A stretch of 7,060 nucleotides of DNA. Source: Clostridia bacterium. Lineage in GTDB: Bacteria; Bacillota_A; Clostridia; Christensenellales; Aristaeellaceae. Every line of letters begins with the position of its first letter. The first letter of the stretch is position 1. Positions 1-5,482 of the stretch are shown piece after piece. The stretch spans positions 1 through 7,060 of the forward strand of contig JAFQGN010000338.1 in the NCBI GenBank assembly GCA_017398245.1, in the 5' to 3' direction. The translations under genes and the position numbers were made by a program. The notes under the pieces are model-generated. The model saw only the letters and a list, made by a program, of their open reading frames with translations. It was not told the origin of the DNA and made no database searches.

Positions 1-136
1 CGATGCGGTAGCCCTTGGCGCCGAGCGAGAAATCGCCCGAAATGCCGTTCGCGCCGGCGTGCAGGCCCTGAAGGCTGGTGATGAGCAGGCCCTCGCCGAT
101 GGCAGCGGCCATTTCTTCCATGGTGCGCTCGCCGGG
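1..136 (-). other. tldE: Continuation of the tldE frame beyond the amber codon (partial)
   Basis: The 45 codons after the TAG, read in the same frame, encode PGERTMEEMAAAIGEG, then LLITSLQGLHAGANGISGD and FSLGAKGYRI. The GLHAG...SGDFSL pattern is a hallmark of the C-terminal domain of TldE/PmbA. No frame change is needed, so the only disruption is the stop codon itself. In relatives the interrupted position, just before P-G, is usually a polar residue such as Glu or Gln, as I recall; GAG, CAG and AAG are each one base away from TAG. The gene runs off the left edge with roughly 50 residues missing. Confidence 0.85.
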
Positions 137-1186
137 CTAGATGTAGAAATTGCTGGGAGAGACGCCCACGGGCGCGCTGTAACCGGCGCGGCTGGCGTTG
201 CCGGTGGACTTCACGCCCTGCTTATTGGCAGTCTTCAGGTTGTGCAGGAGGGTCTTGAGCACGCCGTTTTCTACGATGGACTTGGTGTAAGTGGCCACTC
301 CCTCGTCGTCAAAGGGAGAGGAAGCGAGGCTGCCGTCGCGCAGCGGATCATCGATGATGCTCAGGCAGGGGGCGGCGATGGTCTCGCCCTCGCGGCCCTT
401 GAGGAGGGAGAGGCCCTTCTGGGCGTTTTCGGCGTTGAAAATGCCGGAGAAGGTGCGAAGAACCGAGCCAGCGGCATCGTTGCGCAGCAGCACGGCGTAT
501 TCGCCGGAGGGAACGGATTCAGCATGCAGGAAATCGAGCGCTTCCTTCACGGCTTCGGCGGCCATTTCGTCCTTCTGCGAGGCAAGCTTTTCAAAATCCT
601 GGCCGGATTTGATGCCCATGCCGGAGGAGGCCTTGCCCTCGTCCATCACGACCGGCACGGCATAGGCCGCGGCGGTGTTGCTGCGATAGGAGACGTCCAG
701 CCCCTTGGTGTTGACGATGCGGCAGGAGGCGTTCATGGTCACGACTTCGGCGGCTTCGGTCTGCACGACCTTGTCGCTCTGGGCGTAGACGGCCTTTTCG
801 ATCTCCTTGGCAAGGGCGATCTTCTGGGCGGCGGTCACCTGTTCGAGCTCTTCGCTGTAGAGCTGCACGGCGGGGTATTCCTTATCGCCCGCATAGATGA
901 ACTGCTCGTCCTCGTTTTCAATGAGCTTGGCGGCCTCGAGGGCGTTTTCGATCAGCTGATCGATGGACTCTTCATCGTACACTTCGGTGGAGCTCACGCC
1001 CATTTTGCCGTTATACAGGCCGCGGAAGCCCAAACCTTCGCTGGCGGCGGAGGTGTACTGCAGGATCTCGCCCTTGAAGATATTGACTTCGAATTCGTCG
1101 CCGGCGGAGATGTAGACCTCGCAATCGGTAAAGCCGGCCTGCTTTGCGCGCTCAAAGAGCAGTTTGATAAAGGTATTCTTATCCAT
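137..1186 (-). CDS. tldE: TldE/PmbA-family protein, frame stopped by an internal amber codon
   Basis: Non-catalytic partner of TldD in the TldD/TldE metallopeptidase, a cytoplasmic complex known in E. coli for proteolytic maturation of microcin B17 and degradation of CcdA. Translation from the ATG at 1186 gives 349 residues, starting MDKNTFIKLLFERAKQAGF. It shows the TldE fold signature, including the DDPLRDGSLASSPFDDEGV stretch and the late SNFYI segment, and lacks the HExxxH zinc motif of TldD, as expected for this subunit. The start is supported by GGAGG about nine bases upstream, inside the last codons of tldD. Only two bases separate the tldD stop from this ATG, so translation is probably coupled. 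The frame ends at TAG (137-139), but in-frame sequence typical of the family continues to the window edge. Full-length members have about 440 to 450 residues, so as read the product is truncated. Family assignment is firm; whether the full protein is made is open. Confidence 0.9.
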   Translation of the reverse strand: MDKNTFIKLLFERAKQAGFTDCEVYISAGDEFEVNIFKGEILQYTSAASEGLGFRGLYNGKMGVSSTEVYDEESIDQLIENALEAAKLIENEDEQFIYAGDKEYPAVQLYSEELEQVTAAQKIALAKEIEKAVYAQSDKVVQTEAAEVVTMNASCRIVNTKGLDVSYRSNTAAAYAVPVVMDEGKASSGMGIKSGQDFEKLASQKDEMAAEAVKEALDFLHAESVPSGEYAVLLRNDAAGSVLRTFSGIFNAENAQKGLSLLKGREGETIAAPCLSIIDDPLRDGSLASSPFDDEGVATYTKSIVENGVLKTLLHNLKTANKQGVKSTGNASRAGYSAPVGVSPSNFYI

Positions 1187-1188
1187 AA

Positions 1189-2574
1189 TCAGCGTCCTCC
1201 AACAGTCATGCTGCTCACGCGGATGCGGGGCTGGCCAACGTTCGTGGGCACGGAACCGGAGAGGGAACCGCACATGCCCTGCGCCATCCACATCTTTTTG
1301 CCCACGCGGTCGATCTTCATGAGCGTATCGGCGCCCTTGCCGATGAGAGTTGCGCCGCGGACAGGGCGATCGATCTTGCCGTCCTTGACGAGATAGCCCT
1401 CGCCGACTGCAAAGTTGAATTCGCCCGTGACGGGGTTCACGCTGCCGCCGCCCATCTTTTTGCAATAGAGGGCCGTGCCGGCGGTGGCGATCATTTCGTT
1501 TTCATCATCATTGCCGGGGGCGATGTAGGTATTGCGCATGCGGCTGGTGGGGGCGAAGGTATAATCCTGCCTGCGGGCCGAGCCGGTCACGGGCATTTCC
1601 ATGCGGCGGGCGTTCAGGCGGTCGATCATATAGTTCTTGAGGACGCCGTTTTCGATGAGCACGAGCTTGGTGGTGGGGGTGCCTTCGTCGTCGATATTGG
1701 TGGAGCCCCACTCGCCGGGCAAGGTGCCGTCGTCGATGGCGGTGACGATGGGCGAGGCGATGGTCTGTCCAAGTTTGCCGCAGAATTCGCTGTTGCCCAG
1801 GGCTACGCCGGTGGCCTCGAGCGAATGGCCGCAGGCTTCGTGGAAGATGACGCCGCCGAAGCCGCCGTCGATAATGACGGGCATGACGCCTGCCGGGCAG
1901 GGCTCGGCATGGAGCATGGTCACGGCCGTCTTGGCTGCGCTGCGGCCCATTTCGGCCACGTCGATCTCATTTTCCAGGAACTCAAAGCCCTTGAGCGCGC
2001 CCGGGCTTTCCATGCCGGTCTGGCTCTCGCCATTGGCGGAAGCCACGGCCTGCACGAACATGCGGGTGCGGATGCGCCTGTCGGGCACCATCAGCCCTTC
2101 GCTGTTGGCGATGAGCACGTCCTTTTCGCTGGCCTGCAGGCTGGCTACGGCCTGCACGATGGAAGGATCGTATTCCTTGGCGGCGGTATAGGCCCGGCGC
2201 AGGAGCTCGGCCTTGCGCGCGCCTTCGATATCGCACGGGAGCATTTTGATCGGATGGATATTCGGGCAGACGGAGCCGGTGAGGCGCACGGTGCCCTCTG
2301 CGCCCTTAATATCGCCCACGGCGTCGGCCGCCTGATCGGCCAGGCGCATCAGGCCCGCCTCGCTCAGATCGTTGCCATAGACATAGACGCTCAGAAAGCC
2401 CTTATACACGCGAAGGCCCACGCCGCGCCTGCGGCCGCCGGCCATGTTTTCCACCTTGCCGTCCATCAGCGACAGCGCGGTGCTGCGGGAATCCTCGGCA
2501 TAGATCTCGGCAAAATCGCCGCCGGTGCGCATGGAGCGCGCCAGCGCGTTTTCTATCCACCGTTTCGGTATCAT
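1189..2574 (-). CDS. tldD: Metallopeptidase TldD
   Basis: Catalytic subunit of the TldD/TldE protease, 461 residues, close to the usual family length. The zinc-binding motif HEACGH is at residues 245-250, following the glycine-rich GGFGGVIF stretch. The conserved late cysteine, expected to be the third metal ligand, is Cys435 in GMCGSLSGSVP. The N-terminal domain (about residues 1-190) contains the family's R-R-G-V-G-L-R-V segment near residue 50. In E. coli the heterodimer accepts unfolded peptides into an internal chamber, and it is cytoplasmic with no signal peptide; none is seen here. AAGGAG lies ten bases before the ATG. The gene follows the response regulator after 34 bases and leads directly into tldE, so the two subunits are co-expressed. 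Assignment is firm; the substrate in this organism is unknown. Confidence 0.96.
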   Translation of the reverse strand: MIPKRWIENALARSMRTGGDFAEIYAEDSRSTALSLMDGKVENMAGGRRRGVGLRVYKGFLSVYVYGNDLSEAGLMRLADQAADAVGDIKGAEGTVRLTGSVCPNIHPIKMLPCDIEGARKAELLRRAYTAAKEYDPSIVQAVASLQASEKDVLIANSEGLMVPDRRIRTRMFVQAVASANGESQTGMESPGALKGFEFLENEIDVAEMGRSAAKTAVTMLHAEPCPAGVMPVIIDGGFGGVIFHEACGHSLEATGVALGNSEFCGKLGQTIASPIVTAIDDGTLPGEWGSTNIDDEGTPTTKLVLIENGVLKNYMIDRLNARRMEMPVTGSARRQDYTFAPTSRMRNTYIAPGNDDENEMIATAGTALYCKKMGGGSVNPVTGEFNFAVGEGYLVKDGKIDRPVRGATLIGKGADTLMKIDRVGKKMWMAQGMCGSLSGSVPTNVGQPRIRVSSMTVGGR

Positions 2575-2608
2575 ATCGTTTTCTCTCCTTATCCGGCCTG
2601 TTTCCCGT

Positions 2609-3370
2609 TCAGGAAAAGACCTGCTTCAATTCCTCGAACTTGTCCGCCGTGATCAGAGCGTCCTGCTCTGTGCCCTCCAGCGTGACGACATACGTCCAGC
2701 GGCCATAGGGCGTGACCGTATCGACATGGTTCAGATTGATTATATAACTTTTGTGCGAACGAAAAAAGACCCCCGGGTCAAGTTTTTCCTCGATCTCGCT
2801 GAGCGAATCTCCGGTGACGTATTTGCGGCCGTCCTCGCAGTAGATATGGGTCTGCCTGTCCTCGCGCTGAATAAGCACGATCTCGTCCACATCCACAAAG
2901 CTCAGGCCCTCTTTTCCGCGGATCATCAGCCTCTTTCCGGCCGGAGTTTTGCGCGCGGGCCTTGCAAGGGAGACCGCCTGCGCGGCGCGCACGTTCATAT
3001 CGCCGATGCGCAGGGCGGCCCGGCGCAAAGTCTCCAGCGCGCGGTCGATGGGGAAGGGCTTGCGCAGGTAATCAAAGGCGTACACTTCAAAGGCGTCGCC
3101 CATGTATTTTTCGTGCGCGGTCACAAAAATGAGCACGCAGCGCGGGTCCCGGTCCTGAATGATGCGGGCGCATTCGATGCCCGTGAGGCCGGGCATTTCC
3201 ACATCCATGATGACCGCCTGCGGCTTGGTGCGCTCGTACAGCTCCAGCAGCTGCTCGCCGTCCTCCGCCGCGCCCATCAGTTCGTATCCTTCGGATTTGG
3301 CGACGATCCCGGTAAGCAACTGGCGCATGCCGGGATCGTCGTCTGCAATAATGATCGGTATCGGTTTCAT
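2609..3370 (-). CDS. LytTR-family response regulator
   Basis: Two-domain regulator of 253 residues. The N-terminal receiver domain (about 4-120) has the acidic pocket Asp10/Asp11/Asp12, the phosphoacceptor Asp56 in IMDVEMPG, Thr84 and Lys104 in YLRKPF, so it should be phosphorylatable. The C-terminal half (about 146-253) is a LytTR DNA-binding domain, recognised by FVDVDEIVLIQRE and the FFRSHKSYIINLNHV signature at about 202-216. Members typically bind direct repeats upstream of genes for extracellular functions, competence or quorum responses. No histidine kinase is visible in the window, so the partner is elsewhere. The ATG overlaps the TGA of the upstream frame (ATGA at 3367-3370), which suggests coupling to that small gene; AAGGA lies ten bases upstream. 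I do not assign a specific gene name. Confidence 0.94.
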   Translation of the reverse strand: MKPIPIIIADDDPGMRQLLTGIVAKSEGYELMGAAEDGEQLLELYERTKPQAVIMDVEMPGLTGIECARIIQDRDPRCVLIFVTAHEKYMGDAFEVYAFDYLRKPFPIDRALETLRRAALRIGDMNVRAAQAVSLARPARKTPAGKRLMIRGKEGLSFVDVDEIVLIQREDRQTHIYCEDGRKYVTGDSLSEIEEKLDPGVFFRSHKSYIINLNHVDTVTPYGRWTYVVTLEGTEQDALITADKFEELKQVFS

Positions 3371-3540
3371 CTTCTGGCTGTCCTTCCGCGCAGAGCGATG
3401 GGCTCGCGCAAAATTTCGCTGGTCACAATGGCCCTGCGCATCTCTTTTGCGCTGAAGCGGGCCTTTTCGGCGCGGCTTTGCACAGGTTCGGCCTGCGGCG
3501 CGCTCTTTGCGGCGAGATTGCCGGGGCCTTCGGCCGTTAT
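3367..3540 (-). other. In-frame coding tail beyond the TAA of the sixth small gene
   Basis: This stretch is open in exactly the frame of the small gene at 3541-3936, directly after its TAA. It encodes 57 residues, beginning ITAEGPGNLAAKSAPQAEP and ending with FSAKEMRRAIVTSEILREP and then IALRGRTARR, followed by TGA. The TGA overlaps the response regulator ATG as ATGA, the usual geometry of a real gene end. The RRAIVxSEILxxPIALR type of ending resembles the C-termini of small clostridial membrane-anchored proteins, as I recall it, although I cannot name the family. No ATG with a good ribosome site precedes most of it, so independent translation is unlikely. It is best read as the lost or readthrough C-terminus of the preceding gene, which would then be about 189 residues. 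Confidence 0.55.
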
Positions 3541-3936
3541 TTAGCCAAGACTTCCGCCGCTGCGAAGACCCTCGTGGGTATCGTGCTCCATGGAGCCGCC
3601 CACGCAGCCCGTATCGTCGACATGGCTCGCGCCCTCGGCGTGGCCGTGCTCGGGCGTAACCCCCTCGCAGTCCTCCTCATCGAGCAGCCAGGTGATATCC
3701 GGCGCAGGCACGGCAGTTTCTGCCGCGGGCATAGTCGCAGGCTTCGGCGCGGCTGCGGGACGTGCAGCCGCTTTTCCCTCTTCGGCAAACTCCTCGACTG
3801 CCTCGCGTATCGCTTTTCCGATCTTTTCCCCCGGCTTATTGGTCTTCGCATCTTTCTTTTTCGACTTGTTGGCGAACTTGAAAAAAATGCCAATGATGAC
3901 GAGAAACGGAACGATGCTTTCGAAAAATTCGTCCAT
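3541..3936 (-). CDS. Small membrane-anchored protein with V-P-A-P-D motif, possibly truncated
   Basis: Unrecognised protein of 131 residues. Residues 5-22 (FESIVPFLVIIGIFFKFA) form a single hydrophobic segment, followed by a lysine cluster (KSKKKD, 24-29), which suggests an N-terminal anchor with the rest in the cytoplasm. A helix-prone segment (39-57), an Ala/Pro-rich linker (58-75) and the motif VPAPDITW (76-83) come next, then an acidic, glycine- and histidine-rich region (EEDCEGVTPEHGHAEG onward). The VPAPD motif also occurs in the small proteins encoded upstream. AAGGAAG lies eight bases before the ATG. The TAA at 3541-3543 is followed by 57 more in-frame codons ending at the response regulator, so this product may lack its original C-terminus. 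Function unknown. Confidence 0.8.
   Translation of the reverse strand: MDEFFESIVPFLVIIGIFFKFANKSKKKDAKTNKPGEKIGKAIREAVEEFAEEGKAAARPAAAPKPATMPAAETAVPAPDITWLLDEEDCEGVTPEHGHAEGASHVDDTGCVGGSMEHDTHEGLRSGGSLG
3550..3564. repeat. 15-base direct repeat, copy 1
   Basis: The sequence ACTTCCGCCGCTGCG occurs here and again at 4019-4033. This copy lies in the last codons before the TAA that ends the sixth small gene. The other lies in the intergenic region upstream of that gene, so the two copies bracket the truncated frame. The core CCGCcgctGCGG can form a very short stem in the second copy. It may be chance in GC-rich DNA. Confidence 0.5.
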
Positions 3937-4091
3937 AATTTCACTTCCTTCAGACCTCTTCGGGTCTTTCGGTCCATCTTATTCAGATCAGGCCCGGGCA
4001 AAGCCGCCTGGGTTCCTAACTTCCGCCGCTGCGGTTTTTGTCGGGCGTCGTTTTTGTACATGCGAATATGATCAAAGCGCTGTCGGGAAGA
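3937..4091. other. Structured intergenic region before the sixth small gene
   Basis: This is the longest non-coding gap in the block, 155 bases. On the minus strand it can form a hairpin with arms AGACC and GGTCT (3952-3956 and 3963-3967) immediately upstream of the ribosome site of the next gene, and a looser GC-rich stem from CAGGC and GCCTG further upstream. It also carries one copy (4019-4033) of a 15-base repeat. I could not identify a convincing promoter or a minus-strand terminator with a T tract. An overlapping minus-strand frame from 4061 lacks a ribosome site and has arginine-rich shadow composition. Confidence 0.4.
4019..4033. repeat. 15-base direct repeat, copy 2
   Basis: Identical to 3550-3564 and in the same orientation, 469 bases apart. 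On the plus strand the copy is followed by GG and then a run of five T, which makes a weak terminator-like shape (CCGC-CGCT-GCGG-TTTTT), but no plus-strand gene precedes it. Confidence 0.5.
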
Positions 4092-4319
4092 TCAGGCGCG
4101 CTTTTTGCCCTTTTCGTCGTCCGTTTTGAATAAACTTTGTACAACGAGTATGCCCGCTTTGCCGGTGTAATCCGCGCCGAAGCGGCTCAGATCTACCGTC
4201 TTTTTGTTCGGCTTCGGCTCTTTGGGCCTTTCCTTTGCGCGGTCGACCACGCGGCGCAGGGCGCTTCCGGCCCAGTATGCAATAAGAATGAGCACGATGG
4301 CGAAACCCAGTTCGCTCAT
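4092..4319 (-). CDS. Small single-pass membrane protein, function unknown (fifth of the run)
   Basis: Predicted protein of 75 residues. Residues 4-20 (LGFAIVLILIAYWAGSA) form one membrane segment, followed by a very basic, proline-rich stretch (RRVVDRAKERPKEPKPNKK), which predicts a cytoplasmic C-terminal part. The tail continues with VDLSRFGADYTGKAGILVV and ends in the charged TDDEKGKKRA. It has no VPxPD motif, so its kinship with its neighbours rests on layout (N-terminal anchor, charged end with a terminal R-A) and position rather than sequence. AAAAGGAGG ten bases before the ATG gives strong support. It sits 30 bases after the preceding small gene. I do not recognise a family. Confidence 0.8.
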   Translation of the reverse strand: MSELGFAIVLILIAYWAGSALRRVVDRAKERPKEPKPNKKTVDLSRFGADYTGKAGILVVQSLFKTDDEKGKKRA

Positions 4320-4349
4320 AGTTCCTGCGCCTCCTTTTCGTCCACTCTC

Positions 4350-4625
4350 TTATGCCCTGCGCGGGTCTTCTTTTTCGGTCTTGCTCAGATCGGCGTCCGG
4401 CGCGATGGCGATCTCCGACGTGAACCGGTCGATGCGGCCGTATTTACCGGGCAGCATTTCCAGATAGGGGTTGATCTGCAGGCCCTTATGCTTTTTGCTC
4501 ATGCTTGCGCTGGTTCTGTTCATACCGCGCTGCACAAAGCCGGCGGCGAAGAACACGACGGCGATGATGACGGCAAAAATGGCAATGGCAATGAGCGCGT
4601 TGGTGATCCAGTTCATCCAGTCCAT
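4350..4625 (-). CDS. Small membrane protein, paralogue of the gene at 4653-4919
   Basis: Protein of 91 residues with a strongly hydrophobic N-terminal segment (about residues 8-31, TNALIAIAIFAVIIAVVFFAAGF), then a short basic linker and the block SMSKKHKGLQINPYLEMLPG. It ends with IAPDADLSKTEKEDPRRA. Both blocks are shared with the preceding gene (SMSKKHKGLQVHPYMEMIPG and VPAPDFDLSKPEKEDPRRA), so the two are tandem paralogues. The rest of the sequence has diverged. AAAAGGAGG seven bases before the ATG supports the start. The membrane segment followed by basic residues suggests the conserved part faces the cytoplasm. No enzyme motif is seen; function unknown. Confidence 0.85.
   Translation of the reverse strand: MDWMNWITNALIAIAIFAVIIAVVFFAAGFVQRGMNRTSASMSKKHKGLQINPYLEMLPGKYGRIDRFTSEIAIAPDADLSKTEKEDPRRA
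4476..4505. repeat. 30-base identical segment shared by two small paralogues, copy 1
   Basis: Thirty bases here are identical to 4779-4808, 303 bases away. On the minus strand they encode most of the shared SMSKKHKGLQ block. The flanking sequence diverges at both ends, while the encoded proteins remain similar on both sides. Confidence 0.85.
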
Positions 4626-4652
4626 CGTTCTGCCTCCTTTTCGCTTAGGGCG

Positions 4653-4919
4653 TTATGCGCGGCGCGGGTCTTCCTTTTCGGGCTTGGAAAGGTCAAAATC
4701 CGGCGCGGGGACGATCTCGGATTCACGGCCGGCCTGCTGGCCGACCCGGCCGGGGATCATTTCCATATAGGGGTGCACCTGCAGGCCCTTATGCTTTTTG
4801 CTCATGCTGGCAGCGTTTTTGTTCATAAAGCGGTTTGCAATGGCGCTCATTGCGTAGGCGAAGCCGATGAGCGCGGCAAGCACAAGCACGGTGAGCAGCG
4901 CGTTTAAGAATACACTCAT
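4653..4919 (-). CDS. Small membrane protein, paralogue of the gene at 4350-4625
   Basis: Protein of 88 residues from the ATG at 4919, chosen because AAAGGAGA lies seven bases upstream; a longer reading to 4982 would have no comparable site and would start within GC-rich hairpin sequence. Residues 3-26 form a hydrophobic segment (VFLNALLTVLVLAALIGFA and beyond), followed by NRFMNKN and the block SMSKKHKGLQVHPYMEMIPG. The C-terminus is VPAPDFDLSKPEKEDPRRA. The near match to the next gene shows a duplication, and the VPAPD portion also matches the sixth small protein and the second. Likely a single-pass protein with its conserved part in the cytoplasm. Function unknown. Confidence 0.85.
   Translation of the reverse strand: MSVFLNALLTVLVLAALIGFAYAMSAIANRFMNKNAASMSKKHKGLQVHPYMEMIPGRVGQQAGRESEIVPAPDFDLSKPEKEDPRRA
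4779..4808. repeat. 30-base identical segment shared by two small paralogues, copy 2
   Basis: Second copy of the 30-base segment at 4476-4505, in the same orientation and codon phase. Identity at synonymous sites suggests a fairly recent duplication or local gene conversion. Confidence 0.85.
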
Positions 4920-4942
4920 GCGTTTCTCTCCTTTCAGCGGGG

Positions 4943-4974
4943 CTGCCCGCCCGGAGGAGCGTTCCCCCGGGCAG
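4943..4974. other. GC-rich hairpin between the second and third small genes
   Basis: The arms CTGCCCG (4943-4949) and CGGGCAG (4968-4974) are perfectly complementary; an alternative inner pairing joins GCCCGG (4949-4954) with CCGGGC (4967-4972). On the transcribed minus strand it follows the stop of the second small gene and precedes the ribosome site of the third. No T tract follows, so I read it as an RNA processing or stability element rather than a terminator. Confidence 0.4.
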
Positions 4975-4986
4975 GGCTGCATCCTG

Positions 4987-5169
4987 TTACTTCTGATCTT
5001 TCTCTTCCATCCAGCTCAGGTCCGGCATCGGCACGACCATATGCGATGCGATGTTCTTCACACCGCCCTTTGCGGCGGGTTCCATATTGCCGTGCAGGCG
5101 ATGGACGAGAATGTTTTTCGTCGGCACGGCTTCGGTCTTCTCCCTGCGGCTGCCAAAGATCTTTTTCAT
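4987..5169 (-). CDS. Small protein ending in VVPMPDLSWMEEKDQK (second of the run)
   Basis: Soluble protein of 60 residues. The start is placed at 5169 (MKKIFGSRREK) because AAAGGAG (5179-5185) lies nine bases upstream of it, whereas the other ATG at 5178 directly abuts that site. There is no membrane segment; the N-terminus is strongly basic. The middle contains NILVHRLHGNMEP and the C-terminus is VVPMPDLSWMEEKDQK. It is a paralogue of the preceding gene, which shares MK at the start, a GNM segment and a V-V-P-x(3)-L-x-W-M-[DE]-E-K-[ND]-Q-K ending. The VPxPD part links it to the membrane-anchored small proteins downstream. It begins 22 bases after the preceding gene. Function unknown. Confidence 0.82.
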   Translation of the reverse strand: MKKIFGSRREKTEAVPTKNILVHRLHGNMEPAAKGGVKNIASHMVVPMPDLSWMEEKDQK

Positions 5170-5191
5170 TCTGTACATCTCCTTTCGGCGG

Positions 5192-5383
5192 TCATTTCTG
5201 GTTCTTTTCGTCCATCCATTCCAGCCCCGTGGAGGGCACGACGGTGGCGTCCATGCCGCCGCGGTTCGGGCTGGTCATTTTCCTCGCATCCATATTGCCG
5301 ACGGGCGCATAGACAGTGTTGGGCTTACCCTTACCGTTTTTATCCTTGCCGATGCCCAGCCAGCCTTTGAGCCAGTTCTTCAT
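5192..5383 (-). CDS. Small protein ending in VVPSTGLEWMDEKNQK (first of the run)
   Basis: Protein of 63 residues. The start at 5383 (MKNWLKGWLGIGK) is preferred over the ATG at 5413 because AAGGAGG lies eight bases before it. The first dozen residues alternate Trp/Leu with Lys and could form a short amphipathic helix lying on the membrane; there is no transmembrane segment. The middle holds VYAPVGNMDARKM and the end is VVPSTGLEWMDEKNQK, a degenerate version of the motif in its downstream paralogue (VVPMPDLSWMEEKDQK). It is the first gene after floA, 116 bases downstream. No known family recognised. Confidence 0.8.
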   Translation of the reverse strand: MKNWLKGWLGIGKDKNGKGKPNTVYAPVGNMDARKMTSPNRGGMDATVVPSTGLEWMDEKNQK

Positions 5384-5463
5384 ATGCGCGTCCTCCTTAT
5401 CCAAATCATTCACCTTACTGAGGGTACAGGGAGAATCATTCCCCCTGCCGGGGAGCAGAGGGC

Positions 5464-5482
5464 CCGGGGCGCGAAGCCCCGG
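5464..5482. other. Strong GC hairpin downstream of floA
   Basis: The arms CCGGGGC (5464-5470) and GCCCCGG (5476-5482) flank a five-base loop and can extend through GAGGG/CCCTC with an internal bulge. A smaller stem, CCCC-TGCC-GGGG, lies at 5442-5453. On the minus strand both fall between the floA stop and the first small gene. No T run follows, so this is probably an mRNA processing or 3'-end stabilising structure, or a weak terminator, that could set different levels of floA and the small genes. Confidence 0.45.

Noticed and set aside
59..1396. Long plus-strand open frame of 445 codons opposite tldE and the end of tldD
   Set aside because: It has glycine-, alanine- and histidine-rich shadow composition, no ribosome site and no recognisable domain, while the opposite strand encodes clear TldE/TldD sequence. 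The other long plus-strand frames (1825-2652, 2525-3544, 5635-6528, 5741-6769) were rejected for the same reason.
4019..4040. Plus-strand terminator-like stem followed by five T
   Set aside because: The stem has only four pairs and no plus-strand gene lies upstream, so it has nothing to terminate.
3537..4061. Minus-strand frame of 174 codons overlapping the sixth small gene
   Set aside because: It has no ribosome site before its ATG at 4061 and an arginine-rich composition typical of an out-of-frame reading. The overlapping frame at 3541-3936 has a good ribosome site, a membrane segment and the shared VPAPD motif.
4920..4982. N-terminal extension of the third small protein to an ATG at 4982
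   Set aside because: The extension would be translated from GC-rich hairpin sequence, whereas the ATG at 4919 has AAAGGAGA at ideal spacing and is followed directly by the hydrophobic segment.
3541..5383. Ribosomal peptide natural-product cluster with TldD/TldE as leader protease
   Set aside because: No modifying enzyme, transporter or immunity gene is present, and the shared C-terminal motif lacks the Cys/Ser/Thr-rich core expected of a precursor. TldD/TldE also occur widely without such clusters.
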